This document shows positions 7,234 through 14,336 of a stretch of 14,429 nt of DNA, one piece after another. Position numbers and translations under genes: made by a program. Below the pieces are notes generated by a model. It had not been told where the DNA came from. It searched no databases and worked only from the letters and a program-made list of their open reading frames with translations. The first letter of the stretch is position 1. Every line of letters begins with the position of its first letter. Source of the stretch: an uncultured bacterium (GTDB lineage Bacteria > Patescibacteriota > Saccharimonadia > Saccharimonadales > Saccharimonadaceae); assembly GCA_938036745.1 (NCBI GenBank), contig CALHWG010000012.1, forward strand, positions 1 through 14,429. The letters run 5' to 3'.

Positions 7234-8118
7234 TTGAAAAATCCTATAATTTTCTTTGGTACGGAAGATTTCTCAGCCATTTCACTCCAAAAACTTATTG
7301 ATGAAGGTTTCGAAGTTGCTGGAATTATCACTAAACCAGATTCCAAAAAAGGTCGCGGCCAAAAACTTCAATCGCCAAAAGTTAAGAAAATTGGCGAAAA
7401 GTTTAAAATTCCCGTTCTCCAACCGCAAAAAATGAATGAAATTATCGAATTTATACAGAATTTCGAAAATCCAGTAGGCGTTTTAGTTTCGTTTGGGCGA
7501 ATTATTCCGCAAGAAATCATTGATTTGTTCACACCCGCAATAGTGAACGTTCACCCTTCGCTTTTGCCAAAATACCGCGGGCCAAGCCCAATTGAAAGCG
7601 CAATTTTAAATGGTGATACAAAAACTGGCGTTTCGCTAATGAAACTCTCAAAAGAAATGGACGCTGGCGATGTTTATTCGCAAGAAGAAATTAAACTTTC
7701 GAAAACAGAAACCGCTAGCGATCTTTATGAAATTTGCGGTAAGATTGGTGCTGAAATGTTGGTGCGAGATTTGCCAAAGATTCTTTCTGGTGAGCTAAAA
7801 GGTGAGAAACAAGATAATTCACTAGCCGAATATTGCCAGCTTCTTAAAAAAAGTGATTCAATTCTAAATCCAGAAAATCAAACCGCAAAACAAGCAGAAC
7901 AACAAATTCGAGCTTTCGAAATCTTTCCAAAAAGTAAGATTCAAATTGATGACTATTTAGTAGTTGTTAAAACTGCGAAAGTAGTAAACTCAAACCCAAA
8001 AAATTCACCTTTAACGCTTGAATTTGCGGATGGAGAGTTTCTAGAAATAAAAACGCTTCTTACGCCGAACGGCAAAGAAACAACTGCACAGAGCTTTATA
8101 AACGGCTATTTGAAATAA
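7234..8118 (+). CDS. fmt: Methionyl-tRNA formyltransferase
   Basis: This 294-residue cytosolic enzyme transfers the formyl group of 10-formyl-tetrahydrofolate to initiator Met-tRNA. The N-terminal Rossmann-type catalytic domain has FFGTEDFSA (7-15), the catalytic Asn105/His107 in VNVHPSLLP, SLLPKYRG (109-116) and catalytic Asp143 in EMDAGD (141-146). A C-terminal OB-like tRNA-binding domain starts near residue 205 (RAFEIFPKSKI onward). The length is slightly below E. coli Fmt (315). The start is TTG directly after the def TAA, with GGAGG 8 nt upstream. Translation is therefore coupled to def and both share the promoter at 6635. It ends 10 nt before a strong terminator. Confidence 0.95.
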   Translation: MKNPIIFFGTEDFSAISLQKLIDEGFEVAGIITKPDSKKGRGQKLQSPKVKKIGEKFKIPVLQPQKMNEIIEFIQNFENPVGVLVSFGRIIPQEIIDLFTPAIVNVHPSLLPKYRGPSPIESAILNGDTKTGVSLMKLSKEMDAGDVYSQEEIKLSKTETASDLYEICGKIGAEMLVRDLPKILSGELKGEKQDNSLAEYCQLLKKSDSILNPENQTAKQAEQQIRAFEIFPKSKIQIDDYLVVVKTAKVVNSNPKNSPLTLEFADGEFLEIKTLLTPNGKETTAQSFINGYLK

Positions 8119-8128
8119 TTTTACAAAG

Positions 8129-8158
8129 AAAAAACCGTGTTTAGTTGCACGGTTTTTT
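8129..8158. terminator. Bidirectional intrinsic terminator between fmt and the DUF5663 gene
   Basis: An 11-bp perfect stem (arms 8129-8139 and 8148-8158, core CCGTG/CACGG) has an 8-nt loop. A-rich and T-rich flanks give a U-run in both directions, so it serves fmt (+) and the convergent gene at 8164 (-). Confidence 0.93.
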
Positions 8159-8163
8159 GAATT

Positions 8164-8577
8164 CTAGCTAAAAATTTTATCAATATTAGCTTTAAGTTCG
8201 TCTTGCATTTCCTTCATTACGATTGTTGTAATTTGATTAAAATCTGGACGGTTGATTTCAAGCCATTTCATTGAAGCAAATTCCGAAATCGTTTGGCGAT
8301 TTTCTTGCCCACCATTTTGTTGAGTGAGTGCTATAAATGCGCGATCGTTTCGAAAATCTGGCACATTAATCATTAGCCAATTATCTACAAAACCTGGAGC
8401 GTCATCGATAATTTTTTCAAACTCTTCAAGCTTTTCATTCGAAAATCCATCTGTTATGCGCTCGCCAACGCGAGTCTCAAGTTCTTCCTGAACATGTTGT
8501 TTAAAAACTGCTGCTTCTTGCGGAGACATTCGTTCAATGCCAATTCCTTCAAAAAATTTGTCGTCTAATTGAAACAT
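8164..8577 (-). CDS. DUF5663-family protein
   Basis: This 137-residue protein has the pattern I associate with DUF5663, a family common in CPR bacteria. An N-terminal FxLDDKFFEGIGIE-like segment is followed by a helix with EELETRVGERITDGFSNEKLEEFE. After it come two copies of a W-L-x-I-N-x-P-D-F motif (about 67-75 and 105-113), each next to a helix. There is no membrane segment, and the function is unknown. The frame is open upstream to a TTG at 8634, but that TTG is the -35 box. ATG 8577 follows a plausible SD (AAGGAAAAAAGAG) and a 22-nt leader. It has its own promoter downstream of infB and ends at the shared terminator. Confidence 0.75.
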   Translation of the reverse strand: MFQLDDKFFEGIGIERMSPQEAAVFKQHVQEELETRVGERITDGFSNEKLEEFEKIIDDAPGFVDNWLMINVPDFRNDRAFIALTQQNGGQENRQTISEFASMKWLEINRPDFNQITTIVMKEMQDELKANIDKIFS

Positions 8578-8605
8578 TCTCTTTTTTCCTTGTTTAGTTA
8601 TTTCT

Positions 8606-8634
8606 ATTTTAGCACAAGCAAAATGTTTTTTCAA
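8606..8634 (-). promoter_or_regulatory. Promoter for the DUF5663 gene
   Basis: TTGAAA (8634-8629), a 17-nt spacer and an extended -10 TGC-TAAAAT (hexamer 8611-8606). +1 is about 8599. It lies in the 75-nt gap after infB. Confidence 0.7.
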
Positions 8635-8652
8635 ATTATTTTATTATATTAT

Positions 8653-10440
8653 CTAGTCTTTAAGTTTACGAGCAACAACTTCACGGGTAAAGAATTCAAG
8701 CTTATCGCCAACTTCAAGCTGGATTTTCTTTTTAGTTTTCAACGAAAGACCACACATTTCACCCTCAATAACATCTTTTGCTTCTTGCTGCTGGCGCTGA
8801 ACGTGAGAAACTTCTACTTCAGCAATTTGCTCTTTCTTTCGAATTACGCGAGCTAGCAATCCAGCGTAAACACGGCCCGATTTAACTTCTCCACCAGCAA
8901 TGATTTCTTCTTTCATTGTGCGGAAAACACCTTTAACTTCCAGCGATCCAATTTCAGTTTCAACAACTTCTGGCGCAAGAAGTTTTTCCATTTCAGCACG
9001 AGCATCGTCAAGAAGTTCATAGATAACTTTATAAATTCGAACTTCAACGCGGTCACGAGTAGCGATTTTTTTGATTGCGGGCGGAAGTTCAACGTTAAAT
9101 CCATAAATAATTGTTTTTTCGCCAGCAGCAGCTAAGTGAATGTCATTTTCAGTAATGTTTCCAATTCCGCTACTTACAACATTTAGATTAACTTCACCAC
9201 CAGTTTCAATCAAACGCAAACTATCTGAGACAGACGTAAGTGAACCTTGAACATCGGCCTTAATTACGATATTAAAATCTTCAGCATCATGTTTCTGGTT
9301 CATCATTTTTAATAAATCTGCACCAGTAACATTGGCGGTTGCGGCATTTTGAGCAGCCTCAATTTTAGCTTTTTGAGCAAGATTTCGAGCCTCTTTCTCA
9401 TTCTTTACCACCTTAAAAACATCACCAAATTGCGGTAGTTCTTTGAAGCCAGTTACAGTTACGGGAGTTGAAGGTCCTGCAGATTTAAGAGCTCTCCCTT
9501 TGTAGTCTTGGAGGGTTCGAACTTTTGCATAAGTTATTCCAGCAACCAAAAATCCACCTTGTTTCAAGTCTCCATGCTCAACAAGAAGAGAAACAACCGA
9601 ACCTTTCCCGACCTCCATATGCGATTCGATCACCAAGCCTTCAGCGGGGATATCAACATCGGCACGCAACTCCTCTAAATCAGCAGTTAAAATAACCATA
9701 TCAAGAAGATCATCAATCCCATCACCATTTTTTGCTGAAATTGGCACCATAGTAACATCACCACCCCACTCCTCTGGCATCAATCCACGTTCAGAAAGCT
9801 CTGCCATTACGCGATCTTTGTTTGCAGTGTCTTTATCCATCTTATTGATTGCAACAACAATTTTTGCGTTGGCATTTTGAGCAAATCTAATTGCTTCAAC
9901 AGTTTGAGGTTTAACACCGTCATCGGCCGCAACAACAATAATCACAACGTCAGTTAAAGTAGCTCCGTGTTGGCGGAGTGCCGCAAAAGCCTCATGTCCT
10001 GGTGTATCAAGAAGTGTAATTTTTCGGCCTTTTCTTTCAGTTTGATATGCTGAAATATGCTGAGTAATTCCACCAGCTTCGCCAGAAACAGTTTTTGTAC
10101 CGAGAATCGTATCAAGAAGTGTGGTTTTTCCATGGTCAACATGTCCCATCACCGCCACAATTGGTGGCCGAGGTTTTGCATTTTCAGAAACTTCATGCAT
10201 TTTTTGTAATCGAGAAGTTACAACATTGGCTTTTGCTTTTTTCTTAAGTTCAACATCTTTTAAACCAAGTTCTTCAACCACAATCACAGCAGTTTCGAAA
10301 TCAATTCGTTGATTAATAGTTGCAACAATTCCATTCTTAAAAAGCTCACCAATCAAAGTTGTAACAGGGAGATTTAAAGCTCCAGCTAACTCATCAACAG
10401 TAATTGAATCTGTGATATTTACGATTTTCTTCTGACTCAT
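8653..10440 (-). CDS. infB: Translation initiation factor IF-2
   Basis: This 595-residue translational GTPase brings formyl-Met-tRNA to the 30S subunit and promotes subunit joining. An IF2_N domain (about 8-60) is followed after a short linker by the G domain: GHVDHGKT (99-106), DTPGHE (145-150), NKMD (199-202) and SAKNG (235-239). Domains II, III and the C-terminal initiator-tRNA-binding domain follow, ending [19 protein letters not shown]. It is much shorter than E. coli IF-2 (890) because the long variable N-terminal region is absent, as in other reduced genomes. The ATG at 10440 has GAGGAGG about 5 nt upstream. It follows the rpsA-like gene after a 95-nt gap with a long hairpin and no clear promoter, so co-transcription is likely. 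Confidence 0.97.
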   Translation of the reverse strand: MSQKKIVNITDSITVDELAGALNLPVTTLIGELFKNGIVATINQRIDFETAVIVVEELGLKDVELKKKAKANVVTSRLQKMHEVSENAKPRPPIVAVMGHVDHGKTTLLDTILGTKTVSGEAGGITQHISAYQTERKGRKITLLDTPGHEAFAALRQHGATLTDVVIIVVAADDGVKPQTVEAIRFAQNANAKIVVAINKMDKDTANKDRVMAELSERGLMPEEWGGDVTMVPISAKNGDGIDDLLDMVILTADLEELRADVDIPAEGLVIESHMEVGKGSVVSLLVEHGDLKQGGFLVAGITYAKVRTLQDYKGRALKSAGPSTPVTVTGFKELPQFGDVFKVVKNEKEARNLAQKAKIEAAQNAATANVTGADLLKMMNQKHDAEDFNIVIKADVQGSLTSVSDSLRLIETGGEVNLNVVSSGIGNITENDIHLAAAGEKTIIYGFNVELPPAIKKIATRDRVEVRIYKVIYELLDDARAEMEKLLAPEVVETEIGSLEVKGVFRTMKEEIIAGGEVKSGRVYAGLLARVIRKKEQIAEVEVSHVQRQQQEAKDVIEGEMCGLSLKTKKKIQLEVGDKLEFFTREVVARKLKD

Positions 10441-10479
10441 ACAACCTCCTCTGGTTTTTTATTTTTCTTAAGCTGAAGT

Positions 10480-10509
10480 TCGGAAACCGATTTCAAAACC
10501 GATTTCCGA
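10480..10509 (-). other. Intercistronic hairpin between the rpsA-like gene and infB
   Basis: Read as minus-strand RNA, two 13-nt arms pair fully (11 Watson-Crick and 2 G-U pairs) around a UUGA loop. The outer seven pairs are UCGGAAA/UUUCCGA. No U-run follows on the minus strand, so it is not a standard terminator. A processing site, stability element or translational control element upstream of infB is possible. Confidence 0.6.
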
Positions 10510-10535
10510 CTATTCAGCGCAAGAATAATTTTGAA

Positions 10536-11603
10536 TTATTTTGCAAGGCTAAGAGAAATTTTTCGATTCTCCTTATCGATATCAATAACTACAAATTCTT
10601 TACGCTCATTTAGAGTAAAGATATTTTCTGGGTTAATATCGTTTCCTTTGCCAAGTTCTGAAACATGGACAAGAGCTTCAATTGCTGGGCTGATTTTTAC
10701 GAAAGCACCAAATGGTGTAATTCGTGTTACAGTTCCTTCAACACTTGAACCTTTTTTAAATTGCTCAACCTCTGAAAGCCAAGGGTCTTCAGTTAGTTGT
10801 TTCATTGAAAGGCTTAGGCGATCTTTATCAATTGCGATAATTTTTGCCTTAATTGTATCACCGATTTTTACATAATCTTTTGGATTATTTACGCGTTCCC
10901 AAGAAATTTCAGAAATGTGGACCAAACCTTCAATTCCTTCAATATTTACAAAAACGCCAAAATCTACAACGCCAGTCGCAACACCTTCAACTTCATCTCC
11001 AATTTTCAAACTGTCAAATCGTTCATTTAAACCATCTTTGATAGCCTCTTTTTCACTAAAGATAAGTTTATTAGTTTTGCGGTCTGCATCAAGAATTCGA
11101 ACGTTGATTGGCTTATCAATAAGCGCATTCAATCGGCTCAAAATCTCATCTTTATCGCTTGCGCCAACGCGTGGGTAGTGTTCTGCTGAAAGTTGAGAAA
11201 CAGGTAAGAATCCGCGAATTCCTTCATATTCAACTAGCAAACCACCTCGATTAGCGTCAAATGGAATAATTTCGATAATTTCGCCATTTTCCATTTTTTC
11301 GATAACTTCTTCCCAACCGCGATCTTTTGCAGCTTTTCGAAGAGAGAGTAACGACATTCCGTTGTCCATTTCAGTATCAACAACGCTTGCTGTTACCGTT
11401 TCACCTTCAACAAGGTTTTTTGAATGACCGGCTTCTCGGCGAGGAACAAATCCAACACCTTTCGCTCCTAAGTCAATTAAAATCTCGTGTTTGCGAACTG
11501 AAAGAATTGTTCCCTCAACAGTTTCACCTTGATTTAGTTGGTTTGCGCTCTCTGGAACAGACGCCAACAATTCGTCCATTGTTATTTTTTTGGCTGTTGC
11601 CAT
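10536..11603 (-). CDS. rpsA: 30S ribosomal protein S1-like, four S1 domains
   Basis: This 355-residue protein consists of four S1 RNA-binding OB folds, at about 25-90, 106-185, 199-269 and 283-354. The third (DFGVFVNIEGIEGLVHISE) and fourth (PFGAFVKISPAIEALVHVSE) have the clearest canonical S1 signatures; the first two are more divergent, as in genuine S1. S1 helps load mRNA on the 30S subunit. E. coli S1 has six domains; four is usual in Gram-positive and reduced genomes. The start is ATG 11603. The strong SD (AAGGAAGGAG, 11625-11616) sits an unusual 12 nt upstream, with a small inverted repeat filling the spacer. The gene lies upstream of infB in the same orientation. A general S1-domain RNA-binding protein is the alternative reading. 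Confidence 0.88.
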   Translation of the reverse strand: MATAKKITMDELLASVPESANQLNQGETVEGTILSVRKHEILIDLGAKGVGFVPRREAGHSKNLVEGETVTASVVDTEMDNGMSLLSLRKAAKDRGWEEVIEKMENGEIIEIIPFDANRGGLLVEYEGIRGFLPVSQLSAEHYPRVGASDKDEILSRLNALIDKPINVRILDADRKTNKLIFSEKEAIKDGLNERFDSLKIGDEVEGVATGVVDFGVFVNIEGIEGLVHISEISWERVNNPKDYVKIGDTIKAKIIAIDKDRLSLSMKQLTEDPWLSEVEQFKKGSSVEGTVTRITPFGAFVKISPAIEALVHVSELGKGNDINPENIFTLNERKEFVVIDIDKENRKISLSLAK

Positions 11604-11604
11604 T

Positions 11605-11617
11605 AGTCTTTAAGACT
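11605..11617 (-). promoter_or_regulatory. Inverted repeat between the SD and start codon of the rpsA-like gene
   Basis: AGTCTT and AAGACT flank one central base and overlap the last bases of the SD. The repeat fills an over-long (12 nt) SD-ATG spacer. Folding could shorten the effective spacing or block the SD. Confidence 0.4.
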
Positions 11618-11679
11618 CCTTCCTTAATTGTATTTCTTTGAACATAGCTAAAATTAACCTGCCCAATAGATTGCTACCA

Positions 11680-11707
11680 TTTTAACATTTTGAGCTAAAA
11701 AAATCAA
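11680..11707 (-). promoter_or_regulatory. Promoter for the rpsA-like gene and infB
   Basis: TTGATT (11707-11702), a 16-nt spacer and an extended -10 TGT-TAAAAT (hexamer 11685-11680). +1 is about 11673, giving a 70-nt leader with a strong SD. It is divergent from the ROK promoter. Confidence 0.65.
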
Positions 11708-11720
11708 GCGTTTTAAAAGG

Positions 11721-11749
11721 TTGAATTTTTATTTTTTTCATCGTAAAAT
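11721..11749 (+). promoter_or_regulatory. Promoter for the ROK gene (leaderless)
   Basis: TTGAAT (11721-11726), a 17-nt spacer and TAAAAT (11744-11749). The predicted +1 is 11756, the A of the ATG, with no room for an SD. Confidence 0.65.
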
Positions 11750-11755
11750 AGAGTT

Positions 11756-12570
11756 ATGATTATTGCAATTGATACGGGTGGAACAAAAACTTTATTGGCG
11801 GGATTTTCGAAAGAAGGCAAACTTTTAAAATCTTTCGAATTTCAAACGCCAAAATCTCAGCAAAAATATCTTGAAAAGTTATTAAAAAAGAATTTTCGAA
11901 ACAACTAAAAGCCGATGAAATCCAAGCAATTTCTTGTGCCGAACCTGGAATTATTGAAAACGGCATAATTTTGTGGGCAAAAAATTTACGCTGGCAGAAT
12001 TTTAATGTAAAAGCTGAACTTTCAAAAATATTTCCAAATATTAAAATTTTAGTTGAAAACGACGCCAATCTTGCTGGACTTTTTGAAAGTAAAAAGTTCA
12101 AAAATAAAGCTCAAAATATTCTTTATGTTACACTTTCAACGGGAATTGGTTCAGGCATAATAACAGATGGAAAAATCAACCAAGGTCTAAAAAATAGCGA
12201 AATTGGACGAATCCCGATTGAATTTGATGGCCGAGTACGAGAATGGGAAGAATTTGCGAGCGCGCGGGCAATTTTTAATGTTTATGGTAAATATGCGAGC
12301 GAGATTTCAAAACCACGACAATGGCAAAATATTGCCGATAGAATTTCGCGCGGATTTTTAGTGATAATTCCAATAATTCAGCCAGAGGTAATTATTATCG
12401 GTGGTAGCCTTGGTGAAAATTTCAAAAAATTCGATCTTTTTCTAGAACAAATTGTTCGCGAAAACCTGCCCGAAGGAATTTCTTGCCCAAAAATTGTTCA
12501 AGCTCAAAAACCGCGCGAAGCAGTAATTTATGGCTGTTTTGAATCTGCAAAAGAGGCGTTGAATTTTTAA
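11756..12570 (+). CDS. ROK-family sugar kinase, reading frame interrupted at an A6G run
   Basis: The first frame starts at ATG 11756 with the ATP-binding motif IDTGGTK and stops at 11906-11908 after 50 codons. The rest (AEPGIIENG, VENDAN, STGIGSGII, SEIGR) is in the -1 frame and runs to 12570. Joined at 11884-11890 they make a seamless 271-residue ROK protein. The catalytic Asp is in ENDAN (residue 103 of the joined protein). The sugar-binding E-x-G-H motif reads EIGR, and the ROK zinc motif CxCGxxGC is absent, so the substrate is unclear; ROK proteins usually phosphorylate hexoses with ATP. A programmed -1 frameshift, a true one-base deletion and a sequencing error all fit. The promoter is leaderless. 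The stop overlaps the next gene's start (TAATG). Confidence 0.85.
11884..11890 (+). other. A-AAA-AAG slippery heptamer at the ROK frame junction
   Basis: In the initial frame the codons are TTA AAA AAG, so the heptamer fits X-XXY-YYZ and is the type used for -1 frameshifting in E. coli dnaX. The shift must occur between the -1-frame stop (TGA, 11872-11874) and the zero-frame stop (11906-11908); this heptamer lies inside that 34-nt interval. No strong upstream SD or downstream hairpin is visible. Confidence 0.5.
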
Positions 12571-13022
12571 TGAATTTGGAATTTGTTGAAAAATTGTGCA
12601 AAGACTTTCCTCAATTTAATTTCGAAGAAAGCGATGATTTCTATTGGTCAAAGAAAGAAAATACAATTTTTTTCGAACCAGAATCTTCAAATTTTCATCT
12701 GTTAATTTTGCATGAATTAGCTCACGCGCTGCTTGACCACGAAGATTTTTGGCTTGATATTGAACTCCTTAAGATGGAGTCTGAGGCTTGGGAGCTCGTT
12801 CGAAATAACCTTACAAGTCAATATGGATTTTGTTTTAACTCGAATTTAGCTGAGAGCAAGCTTGACACTTACCGAGATTGGCTACATAAAAGAAGCCTCT
12901 GCCCAAAATGCGAACTAAATGGTTTTCAACAAAAAGATTTAACATATAAATGCCCTGCTTGCGGAACTATCTGGAAAAATAACGATTCTCGTTTTAAAAG
13001 TTTGCGGCGAAAAATAAAATAA
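12570..13022 (+). CDS. ImmA/IrrE-like (DUF955-type) zinc metallopeptidase with C-terminal zinc ribbon
   Basis: This 150-residue protein contains a gluzincin-type motif HELAH (48-52) in LHELAHALLDHEDF, with a candidate third ligand at E72 (or E70) in KMESEAWEL. This spacing is usual for IrrE/ImmA peptidases, which often cleave repressors. A C-terminal zinc ribbon follows: C111-x2-C114 and C128-x2-C131 (CPKC, CPAC), then a basic tail (SLRRKIK) that could bind nucleic acid. No HTH is present, unlike IrrE or ImmA partner pairs. Its ATG overlaps the ROK stop by one base, so translation is probably coupled to ROK and affected by the ROK frameshift. Its stop codon is embedded in the terminator stem. 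The family is fairly sure; the target is unknown. Confidence 0.75.
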   Translation: MNLEFVEKLCKDFPQFNFEESDDFYWSKKENTIFFEPESSNFHLLILHELAHALLDHEDFWLDIELLKMESEAWELVRNNLTSQYGFCFNSNLAESKLDTYRDWLHKRSLCPKCELNGFQQKDLTYKCPACGTIWKNNDSRFKSLRRKIK

Positions 13023-13056
13023 AATCACGCAATATTTCGAAAGCGTGATTTTATTT
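13017..13056. terminator. Bidirectional intrinsic terminator between the metallopeptidase and the KGG gene
   Basis: A 14-bp perfect stem (arms 13017-13030 and 13043-13056, core ATCACGC/GCGTGAT) has a 12-nt loop that contains TTTCGAAA. T-rich tracts on both strands make it work for both converging genes. The plus-strand gene's TAA lies in the left arm. Confidence 0.92.
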
Positions 13057-13066
13057 TTATACCCTT

Positions 13067-13318
13067 TTAAGCTACACGAACTTCAATTTTCGATTCTTCA
13101 GACTCTTCAGTCATTGAAATCTTCGTTGTAGCTGGACCACGGCGGCTAATTCGACCGCCCTTTTGCCCTGCGATTTTTGCAAGTTCACGGTTCGCAGCAA
13201 ATCCGCCAGTTGTTCCATTTTTACCGCCTTTTTGCCCAATTCGTGAATAAAAATCTTTTCCATATTTTGCTTTATTAGTTGCAGCTGCCTTTGCGCCGCC
13301 TGCCTTTGTTCCGGCCAT
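13067..13318 (-). CDS. KGG-repeat (stress-induced, GsiB/YciG-like) protein
   Basis: This 83-residue basic, glycine- and alanine-rich protein has two GQKGG motifs (residues 28-32 and 51-55), each in the KGG repeat context typical of small hydrophilic stress proteins. The N-terminus (MAGTKAGGAKAAATNKAKYG) is lysine-rich and low in complexity; the C-terminus (MTEESEESKIEV) is acidic. It is probably disordered and cytoplasmic. Members of this family in Bacillus and enterobacteria are induced by general stress, and the repeat is frequent in Saccharibacteria. AAAGGAG lies 5 nt before the ATG. The promoter is one of the best in the window, so high expression is likely. The function is not established. 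Confidence 0.85.
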   Translation of the reverse strand: MAGTKAGGAKAAATNKAKYGKDFYSRIGQKGGKNGTTGGFAANRELAKIAGQKGGRISRRGPATTKISMTEESEESKIEVRVA

Positions 13319-13368
13319 TTAATCTCCTTTGTTTTATTAAAATCTAATCTATTTTTGATTATGTTTTA

Positions 13369-13397
13369 ATTATAGCACAACTTATGCTTTTTGTCAA
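13369..13397 (-). promoter_or_regulatory. Consensus promoter for the KGG gene
   Basis: A perfect TTGACA (13397-13392), a 17-nt spacer and an extended -10 TGC-TATAAT (13374-13369). +1 is about 13362, giving a 44-nt leader with a good SD. Confidence 0.85.
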
Positions 13398-13435
13398 TAT
13401 TTACATAAGAGCTTTTTTATTTTATTATAATATTT

Positions 13436-13464
13436 TTGGATTTCTAATCTGTTTATGTTATAAT
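13436..13464 (+). promoter_or_regulatory. Promoter for the 286-residue gene (leaderless)
   Basis: TTGGAT (13436-13441), a 17-nt spacer and an extended -10 TGT-TATAAT (13459-13464). The predicted +1 is 13471, the A of the ATG. Confidence 0.7.
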
Positions 13465-13470
13465 TTTCTT

Positions 13471-14331
13471 ATGTTTTTTCGAATAAATAATAAGTTCTAC
13501 CATAAGTTGCCTAAGCAAATTTGTGTATTTTTCTTGCCAAAATCAATAAAAACTAAAACACAAAATAAGGCGATTCTAGAGCTCCAAAAGCAACTTTCGA
13601 ATACTTTACCAAATTTTACTAAAAACGAGCTAGAAGAGTATAAAAATAGTATTATAAATGTAAAATTCTGGCACGGAACTGGAGGATTTGAGTATGGTCC
13701 CAGCGGAAATATCACACCAATTTTTGACAATATTTTAAAAAATGGATTAAAAACCCAGCAAGATAACTACTTAATTATTTATTCTAAAAAATTAAGTATG
13801 AAATCAATATCACTAGTGAATAAAAGAATTATTGCTAGATGTTATGCGGATAATCATAATTTTAAGAATCCTAAAACTTTTCGTTTTGGTGATAGTATTT
13901 TTTGGATTGTGCGACATTACACAAAAATGTATATTTTAGCATATACGATACTTGCTCCGCGTTCACTCATGAACATTCTTAACTGGAGAAAGAAAAATAA
14001 AATAAATTCAAAAAAATCTTGGAGCGGAAAAGTAAATAAATCTTGTAAAAATACATGGGAATCTTTTGAAAAATATTCTGACATTAGAGAGAATTTCCCG
14101 GTAATTCTTGGTATTAAAAAGCTAAATAAAATTGCAAAATTACCAAAAATATTTAGCGAAACTGAAATTCGTTCTTTAGAGGATATTCCTTTTGAAGATA
14201 TTATTCACATAGAAATTCCTCTTGAAAGGTATAATGAATTAAGTGATAAGATTCGAAAATATAACCAAAAAGTAAAAATATTCCCTATTGAATTAGGTGA
14301 ATTATTTGAATACAAAAATAGCTCTAAATAA
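13471..14331 (+). CDS. Uncharacterised 286-residue protein with ADP-ribosyltransferase-like hints
   Basis: I cannot assign this with certainty. Three segments resemble the ART (PARP/Tpt1/toxin) fold. The first is FWHGTGG (66-72) followed by FDNILKNGLKT (85-95), like the HGT...I...GL motif. The second is SLVNKRIIARCYADNH (114-129), like the S...A..YA helix. The third is a late FPVILGIKKLN plus EIRSLEDIPFEDIIHIEIP, like the final E..P.EDI..I strand. The middle (about 172-200) is lysine-rich. An upstream in-frame ATG at 13384 would add a hydrophobic 29-residue extension, but that stretch carries this gene's own promoter and the KGG -35, so ATG 13471 is chosen. About half its arginines are AGA/AGG, unlike def or fmt, and A+T is high, hinting at later acquisition. 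It stands alone before a terminator. Confidence 0.6.
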   Translation: MFFRINNKFYHKLPKQICVFFLPKSIKTKTQNKAILELQKQLSNTLPNFTKNELEEYKNSIINVKFWHGTGGFEYGPSGNITPIFDNILKNGLKTQQDNYLIIYSKKLSMKSISLVNKRIIARCYADNHNFKNPKTFRFGDSIFWIVRHYTKMYILAYTILAPRSLMNILNWRKKNKINSKKSWSGKVNKSCKNTWESFEKYSDIRENFPVILGIKKLNKIAKLPKIFSETEIRSLEDIPFEDIIHIEIPLERYNELSDKIRKYNQKVKIFPIELGELFEYKNSSK

Positions 14332-14336
14332 ACTAT

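Noticed and set aside
8578..8634. Upstream TTG start for the DUF5663 gene
   Set aside because: The TTG belongs to the -35 TTGAAA and the frame crosses the -10; ATG 8577 follows the +1 and an SD.
10523..10542. Short direct repeat AATTATTTTG-like at the rpsA 3' end
   Set aside because: Two imperfect AT-rich 10-mers are expected by chance at this composition.
11971..12570. A free-standing 199-residue ROK gene starting at TTG 11971
   Set aside because: The same frame is open and ROK-like upstream to 11875 (AEPGIIENG). The ATP-binding N-terminus lies just before it in the other frame, and TTG 11971 has no SD.
13384..13470. N-terminal hydrophobic extension (possible signal anchor) of the 286-residue protein
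   Set aside because: This stretch contains the KGG gene's -35 and the gene's own -35/-10; the predicted +1 falls at ATG 13471.
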